Origin: Delphinus delphis
Taxonomy: Eukaryota > Chordata > Mammalia > Artiodactyla > Delphinidae
Length of the DNA stretch: 64,000 nucleotides
Direction: 5' to 3'
Assembly (NCBI RefSeq): GCF_949987515.2
Contig: NC_082683.1
Span: forward strand, 102,225,918 to 102,289,917
Below the pieces are notes generated by a model. It was not told where the DNA came from, did no database searches, and saw only the letters and a program-made list of their open reading frames with translations. The stretch's first letter is position 1, and every line of letters starts with the position of its first letter. The position numbers and the translations under genes were made by a program. Shown here piece by piece: positions 34,135 to 45,730 of this stretch.

Positions 34135-35559
34135 GATGTCCTCCACCCCCAAGTGAATACTGGAAGTAAGACACAGGTAAGACAATCCCTAACAAAACTG
34201 CATAGGAAAAGTGAAAACTAATGTCTTTTCACTAATCTATCACCTGTCAGATCAAATCTCTAGAAAGATGGAGTGGGAAAGTACCTACTTCCAAGGACAG
34301 CCAGATGACCTCTGAAATGGTCAATGAACCCAAGCACCCTTCAGAGAGCTGGGAGTTAAACCAGGCATGGGGGGGGCGTGATCAAAGAAGGGCTCATCGC
34401 CACTAACTCTCCCACACGCCATGTAACGGTGCACAGTGACTGTCAATGCCATGAGATAATGATCGTATCTCACAGGCACCCGTGGCAGAAGACAAAGGAG
34501 TGAAGGGTCCTGGAAAACAGAGTCACAGAGCCTTGGGTGGGAGAGGCTTCAGTTGTAAGTACTGCCCAAGTCCTTCCCCTCCCAGTTCTAGCTCTATGCC
34601 TCTAAGGAAAACATTGACTGGAGAATCACATTGACAGGGATGTTTGAATTCCTTGTATAACCATTAGCTCCAATCTCGACTGTCTTCCCCACACTGGCAT
34701 TTCCAAGCCGTTACCGCTATCTTGAAGTGGTATCTTATCTTTAAGGCCCTTGCCCCATTCTTATCCCCCTGTCCCATGCACTCTTCAAGCAGATGAGAAT
34801 CCTGTTTCCCTAAAAAACACAGCAATCACAAGAGTGCTGCTTCCACATTCCTATTCTCCAGCTCAAGTTTGGCTTTGTACCCACCTGTTCGTCAGGCTCT
34901 CCACCTCCTCCCCTCCCACATGAGCCAGGGTCTTGCCCCCAACACCCATTTTCTCCAGTGAATCAGCTTCTTCCTTTATTACCCAAACTTCCTGACAAAG
35001 CGAATTACCCTCAACGACTCCAAGGGCTCACTTCTAAAGTGACAGCTGCTGCCTCAGCTTCCCTTCCCAAAAGAACAAGCCGAGAGACCTGGGTTTCACT
35101 CTGCCAGCCTCTGCCTAGAGGCATACACCCACGTGGGACGGAGCCCATGTCATTTGCCACATACTGCCTTTCTGGTCAATCAGATTACAGTAATCTATAG
35201 CTCAACATCAGAGATTTTAGCAAAAAAGAAAAAAAAAAAAGCACCCCTTCCACATAAATGCCACTGAAGACATGCAAACAGGTGCCCCAGACCTCAGACT
35301 TCCTACTTCTTCAGAGTTAGGCTGGCTGCAACAGTGGCTGTCTTCTTTTGGCGGCCGAAGAGTCTTCTGGTCTCACGGGAATCTCCCCATGGCTTGGTGA
35401 AGCTTTCACATTCCCAGGTTGAAGATGAGATTCAGGGCAAACCATCCTCTTTTCTGCACAGCCATTTGCCCTTGTTATACCCAGTCAATTAAACCTCCAT
35501 AAATCGATTTATGCTTTTTCCAATACCCCCTCACTCCTCAGCTCACTGAAATTTGGCTT

Positions 35560-36450
35560 TGGGCCTTCTCCCACACTTCACTGACCCAGCAAATGTCCCC
35601 AATGACACCCCCTGCCCATCACAACCAAAGGCGTTTCTCAAGTATGTTTTAGCCTCTGGACCAGCTCTCCTCCCTTGGGTCCATGACACCATCCCTCCTG
35701 CTTCTCCCGCTGGCCTGACCACTCTGTCTCTCGAACCTGCTCCCCTGACCACCTCTTACTGCCACAGTTATCCTGGGCCCTCATCCCTCCCAAGCTCAGC
35801 CTCTGAGTGCCACGTCTGATCACATGCTGGGTGCTTCACGTGCTGAGCATCTCTATGAAGGTCTGCTTGCGGCATGGACTCCTTGACCAAAATTTACAAG
35901 AACAAATGCAAAGACACCCAGTGCTGCCACTGAAGGGGAAGCAGAGGCTCTCAAGCAAGACTTGGCACATTGCCTCATCCCTCCTTATCACAGTTCCAGG
36001 TATCCCCCGAAGCCCCAGCCTCGGATTCCTCCTTCCACAATACTCTCCATTCTGTTGCCTCGAGCACCCACTGCCCGCTTCCTAGGTCACTGCCACTGAG
36101 CTAGCCCTGGCCTTATCAGCCCTTCCCTACCTGGTCTCCCAACTTCAGACCCAACCTGTTTAGTCAACACTAGGTGGCCTCCATGGTTGTTCCCTTCTAA
36201 AACCCAGGCCTGACTGTGTCACTCTCTGCTTAAAAATCTCTATTCCCTCCTCCAAATGTTGGCAGCAGTGGTTTTCAAGCTATGCTCAGGCAGGGCGGTA
36301 GCGGGGAGCCCTTCCTTTCCTCATACAAATTCTGTAGTTCCCCGAGTGCAGGGACCAAGCGTTATTCATCTCTGAATCCCCGATGCCTATCGCCACACCT
36401 GCAGCATTGCAGAGACTTACTAAGTGTTGACTGAAATCAACTAAGAGAAG
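35560..36450 (+). repeat. L2 LINE fragments
   Basis: GTGTCACTCTCTGCTTAAAA, then CCGAGTGCAGGGACCAAGCG, CTCTGAATCCCCGATGCC and AGTGTTGACTGAA near 36420 match L2 3' sequence. The left part is less certain. Confidence 0.6.
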
Positions 36451-36914
36451 GGCAGCCTTGGGGCTGCAACCACTGAACCAGAGCAGCACAGACACGGAGT
36501 GAAGTCATCAACTATTTTTTCACCTAGTTTTCCCTTTGCTGGCTTCGTCTGGATACATTTGCTGGGCAAATTCAAAAAAATCCTCATTCCAAATTGGTAA
36601 GATTAAAATAAAGAAGATTAACTGATGCAACCTAATTTGAAAGCGCTAAGACTTAAAATCTGGCCCAGACTTTTGAAGCTGCTCTTAACACCAGCCAGGA
36701 AGGGAAGGGATAAATATGAAATAAAGTGCCTTCTGTAGGTTTAGTACCGGAAGTTCCAGAAGCGGCTAAATGCTCTGGGTCCTACAGAGCAGATAAAGTG
36801 CTCCCAGCGCGGGAGCCCAACCCTTCTCGTAAAAGCCCTCACGCCCATGAGATGTCCAGAGAGTCGCTTCTGCCCTTTTACCTCTAGCTCTGCGCCTGAC
36901 AAAGCACAGACGGT

Positions 36915-37030
36915 GGAAGTGTACTGAAAATGCAGCTTCCCGGGTCCCACCCCAGAAGGCTGATTCAGGAATCTGCACTGCCTGAGCCTGGGAATCTGTG
37001 CTATTAGGTAAGTCTGAAGCACACCCTTAG
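36915..37030. repeat. hAT-Charlie type MITE relic
   Basis: GAAAATGCAGCTTCCCGGGTCC, CACCCCAGAAGGCTGATTC and GCCTGGGAATCTGTGC follow the MER-type hAT core. Confidence 0.6.
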
Positions 37031-37556
37031 GATGGCAGAAGACCAGGTGGCAGGAAAGCTATGCAAAGACCAAGACCACCGCCATCTGACTGGAGCAAAT
37101 GGGATGGGGTGGGGTGGCGGGGTGTCAAACTACAGGTCCCGAAGGGGGCCCCCCACCTGTGCCTCAGATGCCCCAGCTCACCTCCCACAAACCACAGCTC
37201 CGCTCACCAGGACAATGGCAGCCCCTCGCTGAAGGTGAGCAGTAACACAAGGAAAGGCCCTTGGGCACTTGCTGCAGCTCCAGGACGGCACGCCACCAAC
37301 TTCCAACCAAGCCAGGGAACCGAAGGCCCATGGGAACACCCGCCCCCAGCCCAGCTGAGGCGGTCAAGCAATAGCTTTTGGCTCCGGTCGAGAGCCCAGC
37401 TGGACTCAGGGGCCGGGGGAGTGCAGCCTGAGAAGGTCAGGGCTGGGGCTACCTGGGCCCTATGTACCCCAAGTACTTGCAGAACCGCCAGAAGGGTCTG
37501 CACAGCCTGTCTGACCACCCTCCCTGCCAGACAGAGAGTGGGGACGAGAGACTGAC

Positions 37557-37967
37557 CGGTGGGCTGGACGTTGACCACAGTCCCCTCAGAACGCTTTCGG
37601 GTCATCGGGTACCACGAGCCGTCTGGGTCCTGGATCCACTCGGTGGCCTCGCAGTAGAACTCGCCCTGGTCGGAGGGCTGCAAGTGGAAGACGGTGAGGC
37701 GGAAGGTGCTGCTCCCCAGCTTGTCCAGGCGCACCTCCCCCAGGCTCTGCCTCTGCGCGTAGTCGCTGCTCGACTGCAGCACAAAATCCCGGCTCAGGGC
37801 AATGACCTCCACCGGCTTCTCGCCGCCCCGCTGCCGTAGCCAGGCCACGGACAGGTGGCTGTGCTGTAACGTCTCCGTGGCCACCTCACACGTGAGCTCT
37901 AGGGGGTCCTGCTCCACTCTGTGCAGAGTGTGGCGCACAGCAGTGGACTGCAGGGAGTCCGGGATCA
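37557..37967 (-). CDS. IGSF3: IGSF3 coding exon, Ig domain 2 with the EWI motif
   Basis: This 411-nt exon encodes Ig domain 2. It opens with TG ATC CCG GAC TCC after TTGCAG and closes ACC G before GTCAGT, a weaker donor than its neighbours. The domain starts VIPDSLQST. The paired cysteines are in LELTCEVA and GEFYCEATEWI. The Glu-Trp-Ile tripeptide that names the EWI family lies at 37633-37641, directly after the strand-F cysteine, followed by QDPDGSWY. The C strand carries the core tryptophan (SVAWLRQ). It joins Ig3 as QPT-D-KEFTV. The open frame extends about 160 nt upstream of the acceptor and 350 nt past the donor, but that part does not resemble the family and is intronic. Confidence 0.95.
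37633..37641 (-). other. IGSF3: EWI signature codons in Ig2
   Basis: GAG TGG ATC on the minus strand encodes the Glu-Trp-Ile tripeptide that defines the EWI subfamily. Confidence 0.95.
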
Positions 37968-38169
37968 CTGCAACACAGGAACAGCCATGGGACACGGTCA
38001 CAAAGCCACAGATCTTACACTTGTGGGGCTGAGCTCCCACCCACCAGCCTTCGACAGTCCCTGTGTGGCCATGGAGGACCCCAGATGGCACAGAAACCGA
38101 ACAAATTTTCTGTTTGGATTTGGACTGCAATTTTTTGGCGCTTACACTTACCTGGTTGATATTTCAATA

Positions 38170-38420
38170 ACACTCAGATAAAAAGTGACTTGGGGGCAGA
38201 GGGATAAATTCAGAATTCGAGATTCACAGATATACACTACTATATATAAAATAGAAAACTACAAGGACTTACTATATAGCACAGAGAACTATATTCAATA
38301 TCTTGTAATAACCTATAATGGGAAGCAATCTGAAAAAGAATACATGTCTGTATAACTGAATCACTCTGCTATACACCTGAAACATTCTAAATCAACTATA
38401 CTTCAATAAAAAAAATACAC
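38170..38420 (+). repeat. L1 3' UTR fragment
   Basis: GGGCAGAGGGATAAATTCAG, CACTACTATATATAAAATAG, TTACTATATAGCACAGAG, CTGTATAACTGAATCACTC and CTATACTTCAATAAAAA are the artiodactyl-type L1 3' end in order. Severely 5'-truncated. Confidence 0.85.
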
Positions 38421-38708
38421 AAGTAAAATAATGTTTGTAGACTTAAAAGAAAGTGGGTCAAATTTCAGTTTATATAATAAATGAACTCCCTGAAAATAAC
38501 ATGTAAAAGGAATTCTGTGTCAGGTCAAATAAGATTTTGTTGTTCACGGTAGTATTGCTTCCAGACATTTTAACTTGGCTTCTCACTGAACTTCAAACAA
38601 AAAGAGTTCCTGGAACTTCGAGTTTCCCATTTTCTATACAACTTGCTCATTTTCTCCCTTCTAGCCACCCCACCCCCATGTCAGCAGTGCAGTGCACTAG
38701 GAAGGTTA

Positions 38709-38709
<1 letters not shown>

Positions 38710-38739
<30 letters not shown>

Positions 38740-38744
38740 TTTTT
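38710..38744 (+). repeat. TTC repeat and T tract
   Basis: About eight TTC units followed by 14 T, abutting the A-rich head of the next SINE. Confidence 0.9.
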
Positions 38745-38752
38745 AAAAAAAA

Positions 38753-39095
38753 GGACTTCCCTGGTGGTGCAGTGGTTAAGAATCCACCTGCCAATGCAGG
38801 AGACACGGGTTCGAGCCCTGGTCCAGGAAGACCCCACATGCCACAGAGCAACTAACCCCATGCAGCACAACTACTGAGCCTGTGTTCTAGAGCCCGTGAG
38901 CCACAACTACTGAGCCCGCGAGCCACAACTACTGAAGCCCATGCGCCTAGAGCCCATGCTCTGCAACAACAGAAGCCACCACAATGAGAAGCCTGTGCAC
39001 CACAACAAAGAGTAGCCCCCGCTCGACGCAACTAGAGAAAGCCCGTGCGCAGCAACGAAGACCCAAAGCAGCCGTACATAAATAAATAAATAAAG
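38753..39095 (+). mobile_element. CHR-1-type SINE, full length
   Basis: Head GGACTTCCCTGGTGGTGCAG with A-box-like and B-box-like (GGTTCGAGCCCTGG) promoter elements, then repeated GAGCCACAACTACTGA units, a tail with CAGCAACGAAGACCC and (ATAA)n. Confidence 0.93.
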
Positions 39096-39790
39096 GTTGT
39101 GGTAGAGAGAGGCAGCAGCATCCTCAATTTTTTAGTAGGTTTAATTTTCATATTATTCATGTGTCAACATGTGTCATGTTCGTGGGCTGGAAGGAAGCCA
39201 CGGTATGGGGATGAGTCAGGCAAGCAATGAGATTTCCTCTGTGGTCACCTGGTCAGCAGTTTCCTGTGGAGACTAAACATGACCCCCTCTCGATGTGAAG
39301 GATCGAAATCTTAATTTCTAGTTTTTATTATCACAATTAAGCCTGGAAATTATGACGTGGACAGAAAAACAGAACAGCCTTGATATTTCTGACCCTTCAC
39401 ATTGGCAAACACTGTGGCGCAGAGCCGGCCACAATGAAATCCCTCTCCCTTCTCCTCCACCTCCCTCCATCATCCAGGGGCCAAGGGAGACAGCTGGTAC
39501 AAAATTCCTCACCCTGGAGCCAAAGGACACACAGACCCACTTCAGGTCTGAGCATGGTCCTGCAGCTGCATCAGCTTCCTGACTCAGCAGTGCCCCAGGC
39601 AGCTCAGAGACACCTTCCAAAGGCCCATCACTGAGAACAACACCCAGTTCTACCCACCACCAGTCCCTCCCATCAGGAAGCTTGCACAAACCTCTAGATA
39701 ACCTCATCCACCAGAGGGCAGACAGCAGAAGCAAGAAGAACTACAATTTTGCAGCCTGTGGAAGGAAAACCACATTCACAGAAAGACAAG

Positions 39791-40724
39791 ATGAAAAGGC
39801 AGAGAACTTTGTACCAGATTAAGGAACAAGATAAAACCCCAGAAAAACAACTAAATGAAGTGGTAATAGGCAACCTTCCAGAAAAACAACTAAATGAAGT
39901 GGTAATAGGCAACCTTCCAGGAAAAAAAATTCAGAATAATGATAGTGAAGATGATCCAGGGCTTCAGAAAAATAATGGAGGCGAAGATCGAGAAGATGCA
40001 AGAAATGTTTAACAAAGACCTAGAAGAATTAAAAACCAAACAAACACAGATGAACAATACAATAACTGAAATGAAAAATACACCTGAAGGAATCAATAGC
40101 AGCATAACTGAGGCAGAAGAACGGATAAGTGACCTGGAAGACAGAATGGTGACATTCACTGCTGCGGAACAGAATAAAGAAAAAGGAATGAAAAGAAATG
40201 AGGACAGCCTAAGAGACTTCTGGGACAACATTAAATGCAACAACATTCGCATTAAAGGGGTCCCAGAAGGAGAAGAGAGAGAGAAGTGACCCGAGAAAAT
40301 ATTTGAAGAGATTAAAGTAGAAAACTTCTCTAACATGGGAAAGGAAATAGCCGCCCAAGTCCAGGAAGCACAGAGAGTCCCAGGCAGGATAAACCCAAGG
40401 AGAAACATGCCAAGACACATAGTAATCAAACTGGCAAAAATTAAAGACAAAGAAAAATTACTGAAAGTAACAAGGGAAAAACAACAAATAACATACAAGG
40501 GAACTCCCATCAGGTTAACAGCTGATTTCTCAGCAGAAACTCTACAAGCCAGAAGGGAGTGGCATGATATATTTAAAGTGATGAAAGGGAAGAAACTACA
40601 ACCAAGATTACTCTACCTGGCAAGGATCTCATTCAGATTTGACATAGAAATCAAAAGCTTTACAGACAAGCAAAAGCTAAGAGAATTCAGCACCACCAAA
40701 CCAGCTCTACCACAAATGCTATAG
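39791..40724 (+). pseudogene. L1 ORF1 (RNA-binding protein), broken
   Basis: Starts MKRQRTLYQI. A 13-codon in-frame tandem duplication (EKQLNEVVIGNLP twice) lies near the start. The frame shifts near 39919, picks up a coiled-coil region (EMFNKDLEELK, ITEAEERISDLE), hits a stop near 40288 and resumes at about 40290 with the RRM and C-terminal domains (MPRHIVIKLAK, FSAETLQARREW). ORF1p normally trimerises and coats L1 RNA. Cannot give a full product. Confidence 0.9.
39841..39918 (+). repeat. 39-bp tandem duplication in L1 ORF1
   Basis: Two identical 39-base copies, 39841-39879 and 39880-39918, each starting AGAAAAACAACTAAATG. Confidence 0.97.
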
Positions 40725-40796
40725 GAACTTCTATAAGCGGGAAACACAAGAGAAGAAAAGGACCTACAAAAACAAACCCAAAACAATTAAGGAAAT

Positions 40797-43418
40797 GGTC
40801 ATAGAAACAAACATATCGATAATTACCTTAAACGTGAATGGATTAAATGCTCCAGCCAAAAGACACAGGCTTGCTGAATGGATACAAAAAAAGACCCATA
40901 TATATGCTGTCTACAAGAGACCCACTTCAGACCTAGGGACACATGCAGTCTGAAAGTGAGGGGATGGAAAATGATATTCCATGCAAATGGAAATCAAAAG
41001 AAAGTTGGAGTAGCAATACTCATATCAGATAAAATAGACTTTAAAATAAAGAATGTTACAAGAGACAAGGAAGGACACTACATAATGATCAAGGGATCAA
41101 TCCAAGAAGAAGATATAACAATTATAAATATATATGCACCCCACATAGGAGCATCTCAATACATAAGGCAACTGCTAACAGCTATAAAAGAGGAAATCGA
41201 CAGTAACACTATAATAGTGGGGGACTTTAACACCTCACTTACACCAAAGGACAGATCATCCAAACAGAAAATTAATAAGGAAAAACAAGCTGTAAATGAC
41301 ACAATAGACCAGATAGATTTAATTGGTATTTATAGGACATTCCATCCAAAAACAGCAGATTACACTTTCTTCTCAAATACACATGGAACATTCTCCAGGA
41401 TAGATCACATCTTGGGTCACAAATCAAGCCTCAGTAAATTTAAGAAAATTGGAATCATATCAAGCATCTTTTCTGACCACAATGCTATGAGATTAGAAAT
41501 CAATTACAGGGAAAAAAACGTAAAAAACACAAGTACATGGAGACTAAACAATATGTAACTAAATAACCAAGAGATCACTGAAGAAATCAAAGAGGAAATC
41601 AAAAAATACATAGAGACAAATTACAATGAAAACACGATAATCCAAAACCTATGGGATGCGGCAAAAGCAGTACTAAGAGGGAAGTTTATAGCAATACCAA
41701 GCCTACCTCAAGAAACAAGAAAACTCTCAAAGAAACAATCTAACCTTACTCCTAAAGGAACTAGAGAAAGAAAAATGAAAAAAACCCAAAGTTAAGTTAG
41801 TAGAAGGAAATAAATCATAAAGATCAGAGCAGAAATAAATGAAATAGAAACAAAGAAAGCAATAGCAAAGATCAATAAAACTAAAAGCTGGTTCTTTGAG
41901 AAGAGAAACAAAATTGGTAAACCTTTAGCCAGACTCATCAAGAAAAAGAGGGAGAGGACTCAAATCAATAAAATTAGAAATGAAAAAGGAGAAGTTACAA
42001 CAGACACTGCAGAAATACAAAGCATACTAAGAGACTACTACAAGCAACTCTATGCCAATAAAATGGACAACCTGGAAGAAATGGACAAATTCTTAGAAAG
42101 GTATAATCTTCCAAGACAGAATCAGGAAGAAATAGAAAATATGAACAGACCAATCACAAGTAATGAAATTGAAACTGTGGTTAAAAATCTTCCAACAAAC
42201 AAAAGTCCAGGACCAGATGGCTTCACAGGTGAACTCTACCAAACATTTAGAGAAGAGCTAACACCCATCCTTCTCAACCTCTTCCAAAAAACTGCAGAGG
42301 AAGGAACACTCCCAAACTCATTCTATGAGGCCACCATCACCCCAATACCAAAACCAAACAAAGATATTACAAAAAAAGAAGATTACAGACCAATATCACT
42401 GATGAATACAGATGCAAAAATTCTCAACAAAATACTAGCAAACAGAATCCAACAGCACATTAAAAGGATCATACACCATGATCAAGTGGGATTTATCCCA
42501 GGAATGCAAGGATTCTTCAATGTATGCAAATCAATCAATGTGATACACCATATTAACAAATTGAAGAATAAAAGCCATATGATCATCTCAATAGATGCAG
42601 GAAAACCTTTTGACAAAATTCAATACCCATTCATGATAAAAATGCTCCAGAAAGTGGGCATGGAGGGAACCTACCTCAACATAATAAAGGCCATATATGA
42701 CAAAACCACAGCAAACATCATTCTCAATGGTGAAAACCTGAAAGCATTTCCTCTAAGATCAGGAACAAGACAAGGATGTCTACTCTCACCACTATTATTC
42801 AACATAGTTTTGGAAGTCCTAGCCACAGCAATTAGAGAAGAAAAAGAAATAAAAGGAATACAAATTGGAAAAGAAGAAGTAAAATTGTCACTGTTTGCAG
42901 ATGACATGATACTATACATAGAGAATCCTAAAGGTGCCACCAGAAAACTACTAGAGCTCATCAATGAATCTGGTAAAGTTGCAGGATACAAAATTAATGC
43001 ACAGAAATCTCCTGCATTCCTATACACTAACAATGAAAGATCAGAAAGAGAAATTAAGGAAACAATCCCATTCATCATTGCAACAAAAAGAATAAAATAC
43101 CTAGGAATAAACCTACCTAAGGAGGTAAAAGACATGTACTCAGAAAACTGTAAGACACTGATGAAAGAAAACAAAGGTGACACAAACAGATGGAGAGATA
43201 TACCATGTTCGTGGATTGGAAGAATCAATATTGTAAAAATGACTATACTACCCAAAGCAATCTACAGATTCAACGCAATCCCTATCAAATTACCAGTTGC
43301 ATTTTTTACAGAACTAGAACAAAAAAATCTTAAAATTTGTATGGAGACACAAAAGACCCCGGATAGCCAAAGCACTCCTGAGGGACAAAAACGGAGCTGG
43401 AGGAATCAGACTCCCTGA
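40797..43418 (+). pseudogene. L1 ORF2 (endonuclease and reverse transcriptase), broken
   Basis: The endonuclease part carries CLQETHF, IYAPH, VGDFNTSLTP and the SDHNAM block. The reverse transcriptase part carries [22 protein letters not shown] and the catalytic FADD motif. Stops and frameshifts split it at 41558 and 43418. In the RT, the usual acidic residue run before FDKIQ reads AGKPFDKIQ, another decay mark. The C-terminal cysteine region ([20 protein letters not shown]) survives in a separate frame near 44180. Confidence 0.9.
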
Positions 43419-45184
43419 CTTCAGACTATACTACAAAGCTACAGAAATCAAGACAATATGGTACTGGCACAAAAACAGAAATATAGATCAATGGAACAGG
43501 ATAGAAAGCCCAGAGATAAACCCACACACCTATGGTCAACTAATCTATGACAAAGGAGGCAAGGATATACAATGGAGAAAAGACAGTCTCTTCAATAAGT
43601 GGTTCTGGGAAAACTGGACAGCTACATGTAGAAGAATGAAATTAGAACACTTCCTAACAACATACACAAAAATAAACTCAAAATGGATTAGAGATCTAAA
43701 TGTAAGACTGTACACTAAAACTCTCAGAGGAAAACATAGGAGGAACACTCTTTAACATAAATCACAGCAGGATCTTTTTTGATCCACCTCCTAGAGTAAT
43801 GGAAATAAAAACAAAAATAAACAAATGGGACCTAATGAAACTTAGAAGCTTTTGCAAAGCAAAGGAAACTACAAACAAGACAAAAAGACAACCCTCAGAA
43901 TGGGAGAAAATATTTGCAAATGAATCATCGGACAAAGGATTAATCTCCAAAATATATAAACAGCTCATGCAGCTCAATATTAAAAAAACAAACAACCCAA
44001 TCCAAAAAGGGGCAGAAGACCTAAATAGACATTTCTCCAAAGAAGACATACATATGGCCAAGAAGCACATGAAAAGCTGCTCAACATCACTAATTATTAG
44101 GGAAATGCAAATCCAAACTACAATGAGGTATCACCTCACACCAGTTAGAATGGGCATCATCAGAAAATCTACAAACAACAAATGCTGGAGAGGGTGTGAA
44201 GAAAAGGGAACCCTCTTGCACTGTTGGTGGGAATGTAAATTGATACAACCACTATGGAGAACAGTATGGAGGTTACTTAAAGAAATAAAAATAGAATTAT
44301 CATATGACCCAACAATCCCACTACTGGGCATATACCCAGAGAAAACCATAATTCAAAAAGACACATGCACCCCAATGTTCATTGCAGCACTATTTACAAT
44401 AGCCAGGTCATGGAAGCAACCTAAATGCCCAGCAACAGACAAATGAATAAAAAAGATGTGGTAGATATATACAATGGAATATTACTCAGCCATAAAAAGG
44501 AACGAAATTGGGTCTTTTGTTGAGACGTGGATGGATCTAGAGACTGTAAGTAAGAGTGAAGTAAGTCAGAAAGAGAAAAACAAATATGCGTTAATATGTA
44601 TATTAACGCATATATGTGGAACCTAGAAAAATGGTACAGATGAACCAGTTTGCAGGGCAGAAATAGAGGCACAGATGTAGAGAACAAACGTATGGACACC
44701 AAGGGGGGAAAGTGGCGGGAGGGGGGGTGGTGGTGGTGTGATGAATTGGGAGATTAGGATTGACATGTATACACTAATACGTATAAAATAGGTAACTAAT
44801 AAGAACCTGCTGTATAAAAAATAAATTAATTAAATTAAAAAAAAACAAAGGCCCATAGTTTCTTAGAGGTTTGGCCTCTCTTCCAGTTGATGTCACCTGC
44901 TTAGTGTTCCTCATCAGCTTCTTCAGCTTATCAACCACAAATGTCCTTGCCTTATATTTTTATATCCCCTTTCACCAGTTCGAGGGTCAGTTGACCTTCT
45001 CTGAAATTCTTAACATCTGCATTAGATCTTCTTTAAGTTTTAGCTTCAGCTTTCTACTATTTACAAGTGAACACACAAACCTGGTTCACTTATGCTACCT
45101 GTTGACCTCTAAAATATTTGGGGAGCTTTGGATTTTAAAAGGTTTAAAGTCAAATAAAACTGCACTATAAAAGAAGTGACTCAG

Positions 45185-45690
45185 TGTTATGGATTGAATG
45201 TTTATGTTCCCCCCCAAATTCCTGTGCTGAAACCTAATCCCCAGTGTGATGGTATCTGGAGATGAGGCTTTGGGGAGGCGATTAGGTCATGAGGGTGAAG
45301 CCCTCATGAATGGGATTAGTGCCCCCCACCTTTTTCTTTGGCTGCACCACACTGCATGCAGGGTCCTAGTTCCCAGAGCAGGGATTGAACCCGTGCCCGC
45401 TGCAGTGGAAGCGTAGAGTCTTAACCACTGGACCTCCAGGAAAGTCCCTGGGATTAGTGCCCTTATAAACGGACCCCAGACAGCTTTCTTCTTCCCTTTC
45501 TGCCATGTAAGGAGACAACAAGAAGTCAGTACTCTGCAACCCTGAAGAGGGCTCTCACCAGTACTAACCGTGCTGGCACCCTGATCTGGGACTTCCAGCC
45601 TCCAGAACTGGGAAATAAATGCTTGTTGTTTAAGCACCCAGTGCAGTCTATGATAATTTATGATAGCAGCTCACACTGACTATGACACTC
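45185..45690 (+). mobile_element. MaLR LTR (MSTA/THE1-like), split by a SINE
   Basis: TGTTATGGATTGAATGTTTA, GCTGAAACCTAATCCCCAG, GGCGATTAGGTCATGAGGG, CTTCCAGCCTCCAGAACTGG and AAATAAATGCTTGTTGTTTA are in LTR order. It ends about 40 bases from the Ig1 exon's splice donor. Confidence 0.9.
45311..45462 (-). mobile_element. Short CHR-type SINE inside the MaLR LTR, 14-bp target-site duplication
   Basis: Body about 45325-45448 in reverse orientation (TTTGGCTGCACCACACTGC ... CCTCCAGGAAAGTCC). TGGGATTAGTGCCC is repeated exactly at 45311-45324 and 45449-45462. Confidence 0.94.
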
Positions 45691-45730
45691 AGACAGAACA
45701 GCAGCCATGTGAACACAGTTATCTCCTTAC

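Larger units (their letters stand above)
33546..37556 (-). other. IGSF3: IGSF3 intron between Ig2 and Ig3 exons
   Basis: Contains a double TATC microsatellite, L2 sequence and a hAT-type MITE relic. Positions 34140-35550 are unique to my eye. No coding exon seen. Confidence 0.85.
39629..44846 (+). mobile_element. L1 LINE, nearly full length, inactive, antisense to IGSF3
   Basis: Contains a short 5' part, a broken ORF1, a broken ORF2 and a 3' UTR with a tail ending in A-rich sequence at about 44846. AAAGGCCCAT is found at 39619-39628 and 44847-44856, a possible target duplication. ORF1 has a frame change near 39919 and a stop near 40288. ORF2 has a frame loss near 40880, a stop at 41558, further damage at 41560-42060 and a stop at 43418. 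Many point changes also mark it as dead. Confidence 0.93.
37968..45730 (-). other. IGSF3: IGSF3 intron between Ig1 and Ig2 exons
   Basis: Mostly transposon: an L1 3' end, a CHR-1-type SINE, a nearly full-length L1 in plus orientation (antisense to the gene) and an MSTA-like LTR with a SINE inside it. Positions 39100-39600 are unassigned. Confidence 0.85.

Noticed and set aside
37204..38130. A 308-codon open frame on the minus strand as one exon or gene
   Set aside because: Only 37557-37967 matches the Ig family and has AG/GT sites at its limits; the rest is chance open frame in GC-rich sequence.
38753..38850. tRNA gene
   Set aside because: A-box and B-box-like motifs belong to a tRNA-derived SINE; no cloverleaf and many copies in the window.
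42671..43255. Minus-strand 194-codon hydrophobic frame
   Set aside because: Antisense shadow of the L1 reverse transcriptase; no family likeness.
42063..43418. A 451-codon plus-strand frame as a host gene
   Set aside because: It is the reverse transcriptase part of a decayed L1.
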